Part shown: positions 1 to 7,661 of the stretch, piece after piece
How positions within the stretch are numbered: the first letter of the stretch is position 1
Layout: the number at the start of each line of letters is the position of its first letter
Assembly: GCA_937873175.1 (NCBI GenBank)
Contig: CALMVT010000345.1
Coordinates: 39,340-71,388, forward strand
DNA length: 32,049 bases
Reading direction: 5' to 3'
Source of the DNA: an uncultured Acetobacteraceae bacterium
GTDB taxonomy: Bacteria; Pseudomonadota; Alphaproteobacteria; Acetobacterales; Acetobacteraceae
The notes under the pieces: generated by a model
The model's database searches: none
What the model was told of the DNA's origin: nothing
The model's input: only the letters and a program-made list of their open reading frames with translations
Position numbers and translations under genes: made by a program

Positions 1-259
1 GGTTGCTGTTGCCGGCCAGGCAATGCCAAGCTTCCCGTTCTTCTCGCGCCAACGCTTCCGTTGAAACAATGAAGAACGTACGTGGCAGGAACGAGCCTTA
101 AATCCCTTGCCGCCCTCCGGCCCGCGCCAACGCGCTTCCAACCCCGCTTCTGGCGCTTGCAGGCCGTCAAGCGGTGGGGCTGCCGGCCTTTTCCGGTTAC
201 AGCAGTGCGCGGTTCTACACGCAGATGGCGGCGTTCGCCGCATGAAGCAGGGGCGATCG
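1..259. other. left edge, no gene recognised
   Basis: I see no convincing coding region here. Short open frames exist but have arginine- and proline-rich shadow composition and no recognisable domain. The stretch lies upstream of the efflux operon and should contain its promoter. A TTGAAA at about 61-66 could be a -35 element, but there is no matching -10 at normal spacing. No TetR- or MarR-type regulator, the usual neighbour of such an operon, is visible within the window. Confidence 0.4.
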
Positions 260-1519
260 ATGGAGCCGTTTGAGGCGCGTGAGGGTGGGCAACGCGAGCA
301 TGCCGACGGCGACGAGAACAGGTTCGACGAACAGGACCCGGGCACGACCACGGCTGAACGGCAGCCAAGCCGTCCCGGCCGGGACGGCGCCGACAAGCAA
401 GACGACCAGAAGAAGAGCGAGGACGACAAGAAGAGCAACGAGGACAGGAAAAAGGAGCAGGACACCGAGCGCAAGCGCCGCCGCCGGCGTCCCTTCGTCA
501 TCGGCGGCGGGGTCCTGGCGGCCCTGCTCCTGGTCGGCGGCGGCCTGTGGTGGTGGCTGGCCACGCGCGGCACGGAGAACACCGACGACGCCTACACGGA
601 CGGCACCTCGGTCACGATCGCGCCCAAGGTGGCCGGCTACGTCGTGGAGCTGCTGGTCACGGATAACACCCGGCTGCGCGCCGGCGACCTGATTCTGCGG
701 ATCGACCCGCGCGACTTCATCGCGTCCCGCGACCAATCGCAGGCGCAGGTGGAGGTGGCGCAGGCCCAGCTCGCCAACGCGCAGGCCAACCTGGACCTGG
801 CCCGCGAAACCTTTCCGGCCCGGCTGCGCCAGGCGGAGGCGCAGCGCGAGCAGGCGCAGGCGCAGCAGCAGAAGGCCCAGGCCGACCTCAAGCGTCAGCG
901 CACCGTGGACCCGCGCGGCACCACGCAGGCGGACATCGACGCGGCGGTCGCCGCCGCGCGGGTGGCGTCTGCGACCACCGGCCAGCAGGTGGCCAACGTG
1001 GCGATCAACCGCCCGGTGCCGCTCAACATCAACCTCGCGCAAACCCAGGTGAAGCAGGCGGAAGCGTCGTTGTCGCAGGCCCGCGCGCAGCTGGAAGCGG
1101 CCGAGCTCAACCTGTCCTACACGGAGATGCGCGCGCCGGGGAACGGCTGGGTGACCCGGCGCAACGTGTATCTGGGCAACTACCTGACGGCCGGGCAGAG
1201 CCTGTTTTCCCTGGTGTCGCCCAACGTGTGGGTGACGGCGAACTTCAAGGAAAACCAGCTGGACCGCATGCGGCCCGGCCAGCCCGTGCGGATCAAGGTG
1301 GACGCCTACCCGCACCTCAAGCTGCAAGGGCACGTGGACAGCATCCAGATGGGCTCGGGCAGCCGGTTCAGCGCCTTTCCCGCGGAGAACGCCACCGGCA
1401 ACTTCATCAAGATCGTGCAGCGCGTGCCGGTGAAGGTCGTGATCGACTCCGGCATGGACCCCAACCTGCCGCTGCCCTTGGGGTTGTCCGTCGTGCCCAC
1501 CGTGCAGGTGGGCCCGTGA
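260..1519 (+). CDS. HlyD/EmrA-family membrane fusion protein of multidrug efflux
   Basis: This is the periplasmic adaptor of a tripartite efflux pump, linking the inner-membrane transporter to the outer-membrane channel. From the ATG at 260 it is 419 residues: a very charged Lys/Asp/Glu/Arg-rich cytosolic segment (about 1-77), one membrane helix (about 79-100, ending in a WWW-L run), then a biotinyl-lipoyl half-motif (NTDDAYTDGTSVTIAPKVAG), a long alanine/glutamine-rich alpha-hairpin and a beta-barrel with VWVTANFKENQL. These are EmrA hallmarks. The 260 start is preceded by AGGGG at about 6 bases. An ATG at 242 and an earlier in-frame one at 107 are possible but encode no conserved residues. 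The stop overlaps the next start (GTGA). The roughly 75-residue charged N-terminus is longer than in most EmrA proteins. Confidence 0.93.
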   Translation: MEPFEAREGGQREHADGDENRFDEQDPGTTTAERQPSRPGRDGADKQDDQKKSEDDKKSNEDRKKEQDTERKRRRRRPFVIGGGVLAALLLVGGGLWWWLATRGTENTDDAYTDGTSVTIAPKVAGYVVELLVTDNTRLRAGDLILRIDPRDFIASRDQSQAQVEVAQAQLANAQANLDLARETFPARLRQAEAQREQAQAQQQKAQADLKRQRTVDPRGTTQADIDAAVAAARVASATTGQQVANVAINRPVPLNINLAQTQVKQAEASLSQARAQLEAAELNLSYTEMRAPGNGWVTRRNVYLGNYLTAGQSLFSLVSPNVWVTANFKENQLDRMRPGQPVRIKVDAYPHLKLQGHVDSIQMGSGSRFSAFPAENATGNFIKIVQRVPVKVVIDSGMDPNLPLPLGLSVVPTVQVGP

Positions 1520-3102
1520 GCGGGTCGTCCGGCGGCGGCGAGGGCGGCGGCGACGCCAACTGGAAGCCGAAGTCCAACCCTTGGGTGATCGCGCTGGTGG
1601 TCACCACCGCGGCGTTCATGGAGATCCTCGACACCACCATCGTCAACGTGTCCCTGCCCTACATCGCGGGCAGCCTCGCGGCCAGCAACGACCAGGCGAC
1701 CTGGACGCTGACCAGCTACCTGGTCGCCAACGCCTTCGTGCTGGCGATCTCCGGCTTCCTGGCGCGCAAGTTCGGGCGCAAGCGGTATTTCGTCGCCTCC
1801 ATTGCGGGCTTCACCGCCTGCTCCTTTCTGTGCGGCATCGCGACCTCGCTTCCGGAGCTGATCATCTTCCGCGCCCTACAAGGGCTGTGCGGCGGCGGGC
1901 TGCAAACCAACCAGCAGGCCATCATCCTGGACACCTTTCCGCCGGAGAAGCGCGGCGCCGCCCTGTCCGTCACCGCGGTCGCGACCATAATCGCGCCGGC
2001 TTTGGGACCCACCCTCGGGGGCTGGCTCACCTACGACTATTCCTGGCACTGGGTTTTCCTCGTCAACATCCCCGTCGGCATCGCGGCCGTGTTCGGCGTG
2101 CTCGCCGTGGTGGAGGACCCACCCTGGCAGAAAGCCCAGAGGGGCCTGCACACCGATTACGTCGGCATCGCCCTGATCGCGGTCGGCCTCGGCTGCCTGC
2201 AGGTCATGATGGACCGGGGCGAGGACGACGACTGGTTCTCCTCCTCCTTCATCGTGACCTTCGCCGTGCTGGCGTATTGCGGCCTGGTCGGCGCGGCGTG
2301 CTGGCTGCTGACCGTGCGCCGGCCGGCCGTGAAGTTGGCGGTCCTGGGCGACCGCAACTTCGCGGTGGGCGTGGTGCTGATCTTCTGCATGTTCAGCACG
2401 CTCTATGCCTCGGCCGTGGTCGTGCCGCAGCTCGCGCAGCAGCAGTTCGGCTACACCGCGGAATGGGCCGGGTTCGTGCTGTCCCCGGGCGCGGTGGTGG
2501 TGGCGATGATCATCCCGGCGGTCGGCGCGCTCAGCAGCAGGGTGGAAACCCGGTTCATGGTCGCGTTCGGCTTCGCCGCGCTCGGCGCCGGGCTGGTTCA
2601 TTCCTATTTCCTTTCGCCGCAGATCTCCTTTTGGGACCTGGCCAAGATCCGCATCGCGCAGAGCGTGGGCATCGCGCTGTTGTTCGTGCCGATCAACGCG
2701 GCGGCGTTCCTGACCATTTCCAAGGAGGACACCGGCGACGCCTCGGCGCTGTTCGTCATGTTCCGCAACGTGGCCGGCTCCATTGGCATTTCGCTGTCCA
2801 CCGCCATGGTGACGGAGCGCACCCAGGTGCGCATGGCGCACCTCGGGTCCAACCTGACGCCGTTCGACCAGGGCTACCAAGACGCGCTGACGCGCTACAG
2901 CCAGCCGCTGATCGACATGGGCACGGCGGCGGGGCAGGTGAGCTCAACCGCGAGCGGGCTGCTTTACCAGCAGCTCCGCGCGCAGGCGGCCATCATGGGC
3001 AACGCCGACGTGTTCCTGGGCTGCGCGATCCTGGCCTTTGTCGGGGTGCCGCTGGCCTTCCTGCTTTCGGGCGGCAAGGGCAAGGGGGGTGCCGCGGGAT
3101 GA
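1516..3102 (+). CDS. DHA2-family MFS multidrug transporter (EmrB-like)
   Basis: This is the proton-driven inner-membrane pump of the operon, of the 14-helix DHA2 branch of the major facilitator superfamily. It has 528 residues. Helix 1 carries the family motif LDTTIVNVSLP, the loop between helices 2 and 3 has GFLARKFGRKRYF, and helix 5 carries ALGPTLGGWL, the antiporter motif C. Hydrophobic segments continue to a short Gly/Lys-rich tail. The GTG start lies inside the stop of the adaptor gene and the stop overlaps the ATG of the outer-membrane gene, so the three are translationally coupled. Substrates cannot be read from the sequence. EmrB-type pumps typically export hydrophobic drugs, uncouplers or aromatic compounds. 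Confidence 0.94.
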   Translation: MSGSSGGGEGGGDANWKPKSNPWVIALVVTTAAFMEILDTTIVNVSLPYIAGSLAASNDQATWTLTSYLVANAFVLAISGFLARKFGRKRYFVASIAGFTACSFLCGIATSLPELIIFRALQGLCGGGLQTNQQAIILDTFPPEKRGAALSVTAVATIIAPALGPTLGGWLTYDYSWHWVFLVNIPVGIAAVFGVLAVVEDPPWQKAQRGLHTDYVGIALIAVGLGCLQVMMDRGEDDDWFSSSFIVTFAVLAYCGLVGAACWLLTVRRPAVKLAVLGDRNFAVGVVLIFCMFSTLYASAVVVPQLAQQQFGYTAEWAGFVLSPGAVVVAMIIPAVGALSSRVETRFMVAFGFAALGAGLVHSYFLSPQISFWDLAKIRIAQSVGIALLFVPINAAAFLTISKEDTGDASALFVMFRNVAGSIGISLSTAMVTERTQVRMAHLGSNLTPFDQGYQDALTRYSQPLIDMGTAAGQVSSTASGLLYQQLRAQAAIMGNADVFLGCAILAFVGVPLAFLLSGGKGKGGAAG

Positions 3103-4772
3103 CGCGCATCCGGGTGATCCGCCCGTGCCGGGCCGCCGCCCTGCACGGGGCCGCCGCGCTGGCGCTTTCGGCCTGCGCCGTGGGCCCGGACTGGTCGGTG
3201 CCGAAATCGTGGTCTCCAAACAACTGGTTCGCGTCGGGCACGCCGCACCCGGCAGTGCCGAGCGAGCCGGCCGCCGCGCCGATCGACACCGAATGGTGGA
3301 AAAGGTTCAACGACCCCACGCTCACCGGCCTGGTGCGCCGGGTGGCGGCGCAGAACCTGGACGTGCGCTCGGCCGGGTTCCGGCTGGCGCAAAGCCGGGC
3401 GCAGCGGGGTGTTGCGGCGGCGAGCCAATATTTCCAGGTGAACGGCAACGGCTCCTATACACGGGAAAAGCAGAGCCAGAAGGGCGTCATCGGCCTGGTC
3501 GGCGGCAGCTCGGGCACCCAGGCCGGCAGCACCAGCGCGTCCACCGGCGGGCTGGCCGGCGGCATCACCGGCGGCACCGTGTCCGGCACGCCCGGCAGCA
3601 CGGCGAACGGCCTCGGCGGGCGGCAATCCGGCATCCCGCTCGGCGCCGCGGGCAGCAGCGGCGGGAGCGGGGGCGGCAGCGCGATCGGCAGCCCGTTCGA
3701 CTTGTGGCAGTACGGCTTCGACGCGTCCTGGGAGCTGGACGTTTGGGGCCGGGTGCGCCGGTCCGTGGAGGCCGCGGACGCCCAGCTCGAAGCGTCCACC
3801 GAGGACCGCCGCGACACGCTGCTGTCCGTGATCTCGGAGGTGGCGCGCGACTACCTGCAGCTCCGCGGCACGCAGGAGCAGCTCCGCGTGACGCGGGCCA
3901 ACCTGCGCACCGCGCAGGAATCCCTGCAGGTCACCCGGAGCCGGGCACGGTCCGGCCTCGCCCCCGACCTTGACGTGCAGAACGCCACCGCCCAGGTGGA
4001 GGAAACCGCCGCCTCCCTGCCGCAGCTTGAGCAGCAGGAAGAGCAGGGCATGAACGCGCTTGCTTTCCTGCTCGGCGCGCCGCCGGGCGCGCTGCGAACC
4101 GAGCTTGCGCAGTCGCGCCCGATCCCGCCCGTGCCGCCGCGGGTGCCGCTCGGCCTGCCGTCGGAGCTGGCGCGCCGGCGCCCGGACGTGCGACGGGCGG
4201 AAGCGCAGCTCCATTCCGCCATCGCCGACATCGGCGTGGCCGAGGCGGACCTGTTCCCGCGCATCACCCTGTCCGGCAGCCTGAGCCTGCAGTCGCTGCA
4301 GTTCAAGGACCTTGGCACCTGGGCGGCGCGCACCTACGCGCTCGGCCCCAGCATCAGCCTGCCCATCTTCCAGGGCGGCAGCCTGCGCGCCACGCTGGAC
4401 CTGCGCCGCCAAGCGCAGCAGGAAGCCGCGATCACCTACCAGAAATCGGTGCTGCAAGCGTTCCATGACGTGGACAATGCGCTGATCGCCTTTAACGCCG
4501 AGCAGCGCCGGCGCGAAGCGCTGCGGCGCCAGGTGGACGCGGACCGCCGCGCGCTGGACGTGGCGCGCAGCCGTTACCGGTCGGGCTTGACCGACTTCCT
4601 GAACGTGCTCACCGCCGAGCGCAGCCTGCTGGCGGCCGAGCAGTCGCTCGTGACCAACACCTCCACCATCACCACCAACCTGGTCCAGCTTTACAAGGCC
4701 CTCGGCGGCGGATGGGAATCCGAGTACCCCCGCGAGGAGGCTGTGGCCGCCCGCAGCGGACAGTCGGGTTAA
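3099..4772 (+). CDS. NodT/OprM-family outer-membrane efflux lipoprotein
   Basis: This is the outer-membrane channel of the tripartite pump. The N-terminus is a lipoprotein signal with lipobox LSAC, giving a lipidated Cys26. The body has two outer-membrane efflux repeats: the first with TEWWKRFNDPTLTGLV and a long helix, the second with SRYRSGLTDFLNVLTAERSLLAAEQ, plus the conserved LARRRPDVRRAEAQL segment. At 557 residues it exceeds the usual 450-500, mainly because of a Gly/Ser/Thr/Ala-rich insertion at about residues 133-198, within the first repeat before DLWQYGFDASWELDVWGRVRR. It starts with an ATGA overlap on the pump gene. Its TAA stop lies within a copy of an inverted repeat (4769-4791), so the last residues may have been altered by insertion, although the conserved domain is complete. 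Confidence 0.93.
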   Translation: MTRIRVIRPCRAAALHGAAALALSACAVGPDWSVPKSWSPNNWFASGTPHPAVPSEPAAAPIDTEWWKRFNDPTLTGLVRRVAAQNLDVRSAGFRLAQSRAQRGVAAASQYFQVNGNGSYTREKQSQKGVIGLVGGSSGTQAGSTSASTGGLAGGITGGTVSGTPGSTANGLGGRQSGIPLGAAGSSGGSGGGSAIGSPFDLWQYGFDASWELDVWGRVRRSVEAADAQLEASTEDRRDTLLSVISEVARDYLQLRGTQEQLRVTRANLRTAQESLQVTRSRARSGLAPDLDVQNATAQVEETAASLPQLEQQEEQGMNALAFLLGAPPGALRTELAQSRPIPPVPPRVPLGLPSELARRRPDVRRAEAQLHSAIADIGVAEADLFPRITLSGSLSLQSLQFKDLGTWAARTYALGPSISLPIFQGGSLRATLDLRRQAQQEAAITYQKSVLQAFHDVDNALIAFNAEQRRREALRRQVDADRRALDVARSRYRSGLTDFLNVLTAERSLLAAEQSLVTNTSTITTNLVQLYKALGGGWESEYPREEAVAARSGQSG

Positions 4773-4791
4773 ACCCAATACAGTTCACTTG
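4769..4791 (+). repeat. terminal-inverted-repeat copy at the efflux operon end
   Basis: The sequence starts TTAAACCCAATACAGTTCA and matches 19 of 23 bases of the reverse complement of 5716-5738. It also resembles 5622-5644 in the same orientation. The first bases supply the stop codon of the outer-membrane efflux gene. With the inverted copy at 5716-5738 it brackets about 970 bp. The TTAA at 4769-4772 fits the YTAR target pattern known for the IS5 group of IS5-family elements, but no transposase is present to confirm the family. Confidence 0.7.
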
Positions 4792-5070
4792 GTTGGATCT
4801 GCGCGCAACGACTCTGGTTGTCAGCCTCCAAGCTTCCTTCGTGGGCGAAGCTAAATGAACAGCGTTGGGGCGAATATCACACGCATCTCCTCTTGCAGGC
4901 CGTCGATGAATGCGCTGGCGCCCACATTGACAACGACTCCGGGGAGGAACAGCCTCGCGTGGCCACACGCTTCCAGCCGGCGAATGTCAGATGAGAACTT
5001 TGAGTCGGCCTGGCGTTGCGGCCGGATCAGCCGGACCGGCTTCGGCGGCTCAGCCCCAAGGAGGCTCGCC
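4792..5070. other. non-coding leader of the cassette gene
   Basis: About 280 bases between the inverted-repeat copy and the secreted-protein gene. A short weak hairpin (AGCTTC at about 4830 with GAAGCT near 4847) is visible. Open frames on both strands run through part of it but show no domain, have no good ribosome-binding site, and look accidental or like debris of a lost gene. The end contains an excellent Shine-Dalgarno AAGGAGG at 5058-5064, six bases before the ATG at 5071. Confidence 0.4.
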
Positions 5071-5613
5071 ATGACCAGCAGGATCCTTGCCCTCCCATCG
5101 CCGCTCGTTGCCGTCCTACTTCTCGCGGGGGGAATTAGCCCGGCAGTCGGTCAGGATCGGTGTAAGATGGCATTTAATGTCCCCGCGGCAGACACCACCT
5201 ACCCGGTGCAGCACAGCATCGATGTGGGCGACGGTCCCGGTCACCAGGTCCGGATCTTCGAGCTGAAGCGCAAGATTTCGAACGCCCAAGCCAACTGCGA
5301 GGGCCACAAGGTGACCGAGAGCCGGCAATGGGGCTACTCGGACTACGTCGAGCGGAATGGTAGATCCTGGGGGTACGGCGAGCACCTGCTCGACAACGGC
5401 GACAGGATCTTCTTCGTCTTCGACGGCACGACGCGCACAGTTGCCGGCCCCAACGGATCCCCCCAGAGCACCTACACCGGTATTGATCTCTGGAAGGGCG
5501 GAACCGGCAGTTATCAGCGCGTGCGCGGCATTGAACGGCAGACAGCCGCCTTCAACCCTGAAAAGAACCTCAACGAGGCGACGTTTGAGGCAGAGTATGG
5601 GTTTGAGAAGTAG
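5071..5613 (+). CDS. secreted protein of unknown function, possible beta-barrel fold
   Basis: This encodes 180 residues with a clear Sec signal peptide (positive start, hydrophobic core PLVAVLLLAGGI, likely cleavage after AVG). The mature part alternates polar and aromatic residues and has motifs such as HQVRIFELKRK, WGYSDYVERNGRSWGYGEH, DRIFFVFDGTT, TGIDLWKGGTGSYQRVRG and TFEAEYGFEK. The pattern of beta strands with a GTGxYxxVRG segment recalls bacterial allene-oxide-cyclase/dirigent-like barrels, but this is a resemblance by eye and I do not name the family. The start is set by AAGGAGG six bases upstream; an earlier in-frame ATG at 4855 would bury the signal peptide. The gene stands alone between inverted repeats, which suggests acquisition as cargo. 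Confidence 0.8.
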   Translation: MTSRILALPSPLVAVLLLAGGISPAVGQDRCKMAFNVPAADTTYPVQHSIDVGDGPGHQVRIFELKRKISNAQANCEGHKVTESRQWGYSDYVERNGRSWGYGEHLLDNGDRIFFVFDGTTRTVAGPNGSPQSTYTGIDLWKGGTGSYQRVRGIERQTAAFNPEKNLNEATFEAEYGFEK

Positions 5614-5621
5614 GGATAGGA

Positions 5622-5738
5622 TTAGGCCCAATACCGTTCAGTTAGCGCCGTTGGGTGCCGACCAGTTGGGGGTAAGCCGCTTGAGGAGGACCGTCCGATG
5701 ACTTGGAAAATTCCTTAACTGAACCGTATTGGGGTTAA
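5622..5738. mobile_element. miniature insertion-sequence remnant with terminal inverted repeats
   Basis: The ends 5622-5644 and 5716-5738 are inverted repeats matching at 20 of 23 bases, with the common core CCAATACSGTTCAGTTA. The roughly 70 bases between contain AGGAGG (5684-5689) and, eight bases later, an ATG opening the short frame MTWKIP, whose TAA stop lies in the right repeat. This looks like the 5' end of a transposase gene joined directly to the far end of the element by internal deletion. Such a derivative could be mobilised only in trans. Flanks TTAG and TTAA fit a YTAR target site. I cannot assign an IS name. Confidence 0.65.
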
Positions 5739-5769
5739 GCCGCATGTCCAAGCGCGGCGGTTCGGGCCA

Positions 5770-6732
5770 TCAGCGGAGGCCGCCAAGGAGCGCTCCGATC
5801 CTGTTTCCGGCGGAGGCGATCTGCTCCGCGTCCACCGCCTGGGCCTGCTCGATGTAATCGCGCCGGAGAACGGGCGCAGTCTCGCGCGTCGTGCCCGGGC
5901 GCAGCGCGCCGCGCCGGTAAACGACCTCGCGGGCCAAGTGCCGGCTATGCGAAACCCAGCCGTCGAAGGCGGCTTCGGGGTTCGGGACGGGCGGCTCCGC
6001 CTCGAAAGGGTGCTCCCGTTCGAGCTGCGCCACGAACGCTTCGGGGCTGGCGCGCGACAGGGCACCCGGCCGGCCTGCGGAGTCCCAGAACCAGTGCAGC
6101 CGCTCCGGCGCCGCGTCTTCGGACACGCGTACCCAGGCCCAGTTCCCGCCGGCGTCGCTGACCGGGAACCGCCACGAAATCCAGAGCGCCGCGTGCAACG
6201 GCTGGTGCATGTCGCCGACGATGTGCATCACCCAGCAAAGCGCGACCGCGCGGGCCGCATCATCGGCGCGGGGGTCGCGCGCGCTCGCCAGGTTGCGCCG
6301 GAATGCCTGCTCGGCGCCGCCGAACGCGAACGGGACCAGATGGCGCAGGGACGAGGCGAATACCTGGCTGTAATGCCAATCATCGTGGTCGAACGGGCCG
6401 CCCCTGGCGAGGTCCGGCCAGATAGCCATCAGCTCAAAGGTCCGGCGTCCGCGTGCGCGGCCGGCCACGTCGCCGAGGTCGCGGTCAAAGCGCGCCCGCT
6501 CCGGATGGGATTGCATCAGCCGCAGGATGGCGGCCACGGCCTCCGGATCGTGGCGCTCCAGGGCGTCAAAGGCGATGGCGCCCGTGGCCAGGTGGCCTTC
6601 CGGGAGCCACGCCGCGGCCGTGTGGGGAAGGAGCAGCGCCAGCAGCATGAGGAGGGCGAGCCGCCGCCGCAGCGCCCGGGCGACGCCCGCCGGCTCGGGG
6701 GCGGACACGATCGGGCGAGGCTGCTGCGGCAT
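5770..6732 (-). CDS. S1/P1-family zinc-dependent nuclease, secreted
   Basis: This is a predicted single-strand-specific nuclease/3'-nucleotidase acting outside the cytoplasm. It has 320 residues and a signal peptide ending AAA before Trp42. In this family mature Trp1 is a zinc ligand, so processing here would expose it. All trinuclear zinc ligands can be placed: Trp42 and His47 (WLPEGH), Asp in IWPDLARGG, His in DDWHYS, His-x3-Asp-x5-His in HIVGDMHQPLH, and His-x3-Asp in HWFWD. The family's GGN is also present (AGGNWA). The start at 6732 is chosen because the upstream in-frame extension to 6834 puts about 34 unlikely residues before the signal. The gene lies just beyond the inverted-repeat cassette and is transcribed toward it, divergently from the next gene. 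Confidence 0.9.
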   Translation of the reverse strand: MPQQPRPIVSAPEPAGVARALRRRLALLMLLALLLPHTAAAWLPEGHLATGAIAFDALERHDPEAVAAILRLMQSHPERARFDRDLGDVAGRARGRRTFELMAIWPDLARGGPFDHDDWHYSQVFASSLRHLVPFAFGGAEQAFRRNLASARDPRADDAARAVALCWVMHIVGDMHQPLHAALWISWRFPVSDAGGNWAWVRVSEDAAPERLHWFWDSAGRPGALSRASPEAFVAQLEREHPFEAEPPVPNPEAAFDGWVSHSRHLAREVVYRRGALRPGTTRETAPVLRRDYIEQAQAVDAEQIASAGNRIGALLGGLR

Positions 6733-6836
6733 GCGGCCTTGTGGACGCGGGAAGGGGCGCACGTCCAGCCTTGGGTTGCCGCTTGGCCCCGGCCGGGATC
6801 GGGCATAAACCCCACCGCGCAACGGGGGGAACAACC

Positions 6837-7622
6837 ATGCTGCTTTACGAGCACCCGCTCTCTTCCTACGCCCAGAAGGTCAAGATCGCCCTGCGCGAGA
6901 AGGGCGTGGCGTTCGACCTCGAAGTGCCCGACAGCTTCGGCACCGGGCGCACCGACGGGCCGTTCGCCGCCGCCACCCCGCGCATGGAAGTGCCGGTGCT
7001 GGTAGACGGGGCGACGCGCATCTTCGAGAGCACGGTCATCATGGAATACATCGAGGAGCGCTGGCCCAACCCGCCGCTGCTGCCGCGCGACCCGGCCGCC
7101 CGTGCGAGTGCGCGCATCACGGAGGACGTGTGCGACACGCAGTACGAGGCCGTGAACTGGGGCTTCGGCGAGGTGCTGTGGTTCCGGCGCGCGGCCGGGA
7201 CGCTCGGCGACGCGCTGCGGGCGCAGGCGGCGCGGCAGACCATGGTGCTGCAGGACTGGCTCGAAGCGCGGCTGGGGGAGGCGGACTGGTTCGGGGGCGC
7301 GGCGTTCGGCTGGGCCGATGCCGCCGCGGCGCCCATGGTCAACCGTTCCGTCCATTACGGCATGGGGCCGCCGCCGGGCAGCGCGCTGGCCGGCTGGCAC
7401 CGGCGGGTGCGGGAGCGGCCCTCCGTTGCCGCCACCTTTGCCGAGTTCGACGCTGCAGCGGCCCGCATGGCGGGAGCGGCCGAACTTTACACCACAGGCG
7501 GGCGGCGGCGGGAATATCGCGACCACCGGCTGGAATGGATGGTCAAGTCCGGCGGGATCGAGGTTGTGCAGGCCGGTCTGCGCGACGGCAACATCCGCTT
7601 CTCTTGGCCGGATGCTTCATAG
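6837..7622 (+). CDS. glutathione S-transferase family protein
   Basis: This is a predicted cytosolic GST of 261 residues. The N-terminal thioredoxin-like domain begins LLYEHPLSSYAQKVKIALREKGV, the region that carries the catalytic Ser/Cys in many bacterial GSTs, and has the cis-proline segment EVPVLVDG followed by IFESTVIMEYIEERWPNPPLLP, which binds the gamma-glutamyl part of glutathione. An all-alpha C-terminal domain follows, with a somewhat long tail after about residue 215. The start follows a GGGGG-rich ribosome-binding site. It is divergent from the nuclease gene and convergent with the P450 gene. The substrate is unknown. Confidence 0.88.
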   Translation: MLLYEHPLSSYAQKVKIALREKGVAFDLEVPDSFGTGRTDGPFAAATPRMEVPVLVDGATRIFESTVIMEYIEERWPNPPLLPRDPAARASARITEDVCDTQYEAVNWGFGEVLWFRRAAGTLGDALRAQAARQTMVLQDWLEARLGEADWFGGAAFGWADAAAAPMVNRSVHYGMGPPPGSALAGWHRRVRERPSVAATFAEFDAAAARMAGAAELYTTGGRRREYRDHRLEWMVKSGGIEVVQAGLRDGNIRFSWPDAS

Positions 7623-7661
7623 CCCGGCCCACGGGTCCCGCCGGGAACCGGCCGCCCCGGT

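Noticed and set aside
215-1333. Long open frame on the minus strand opposite the EmrA-like gene
   Set aside because: It is antisense to a clear HlyD-family gene, has Arg/Leu/Val/Gly-rich shadow composition and no domain. Similar long antisense frames over the pump, outer-membrane, paa, phn and iol genes come from high GC content.
4851-5072. Minus-strand 73-codon frame in the cassette leader
   Set aside because: No recognisable domain and its start overlaps the start of the secreted-protein gene on the other strand. I treat it as accidental, or at most debris of a lost gene.
4769-5738. piggyBac-like transposition because both outer ends lie at TTAA
   Set aside because: TTAA also fits the YTAR target of IS5-group elements, the inner copy has TTAG, and no piggyBac-like transposase or terminal motif is present.
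7623-7661. Bidirectional terminator between the GST-like and P450 genes
   Set aside because: The 39-base gap is GC-rich with partial GGCC/CCGG complementarity but no clean stem followed by a T-run on either strand.
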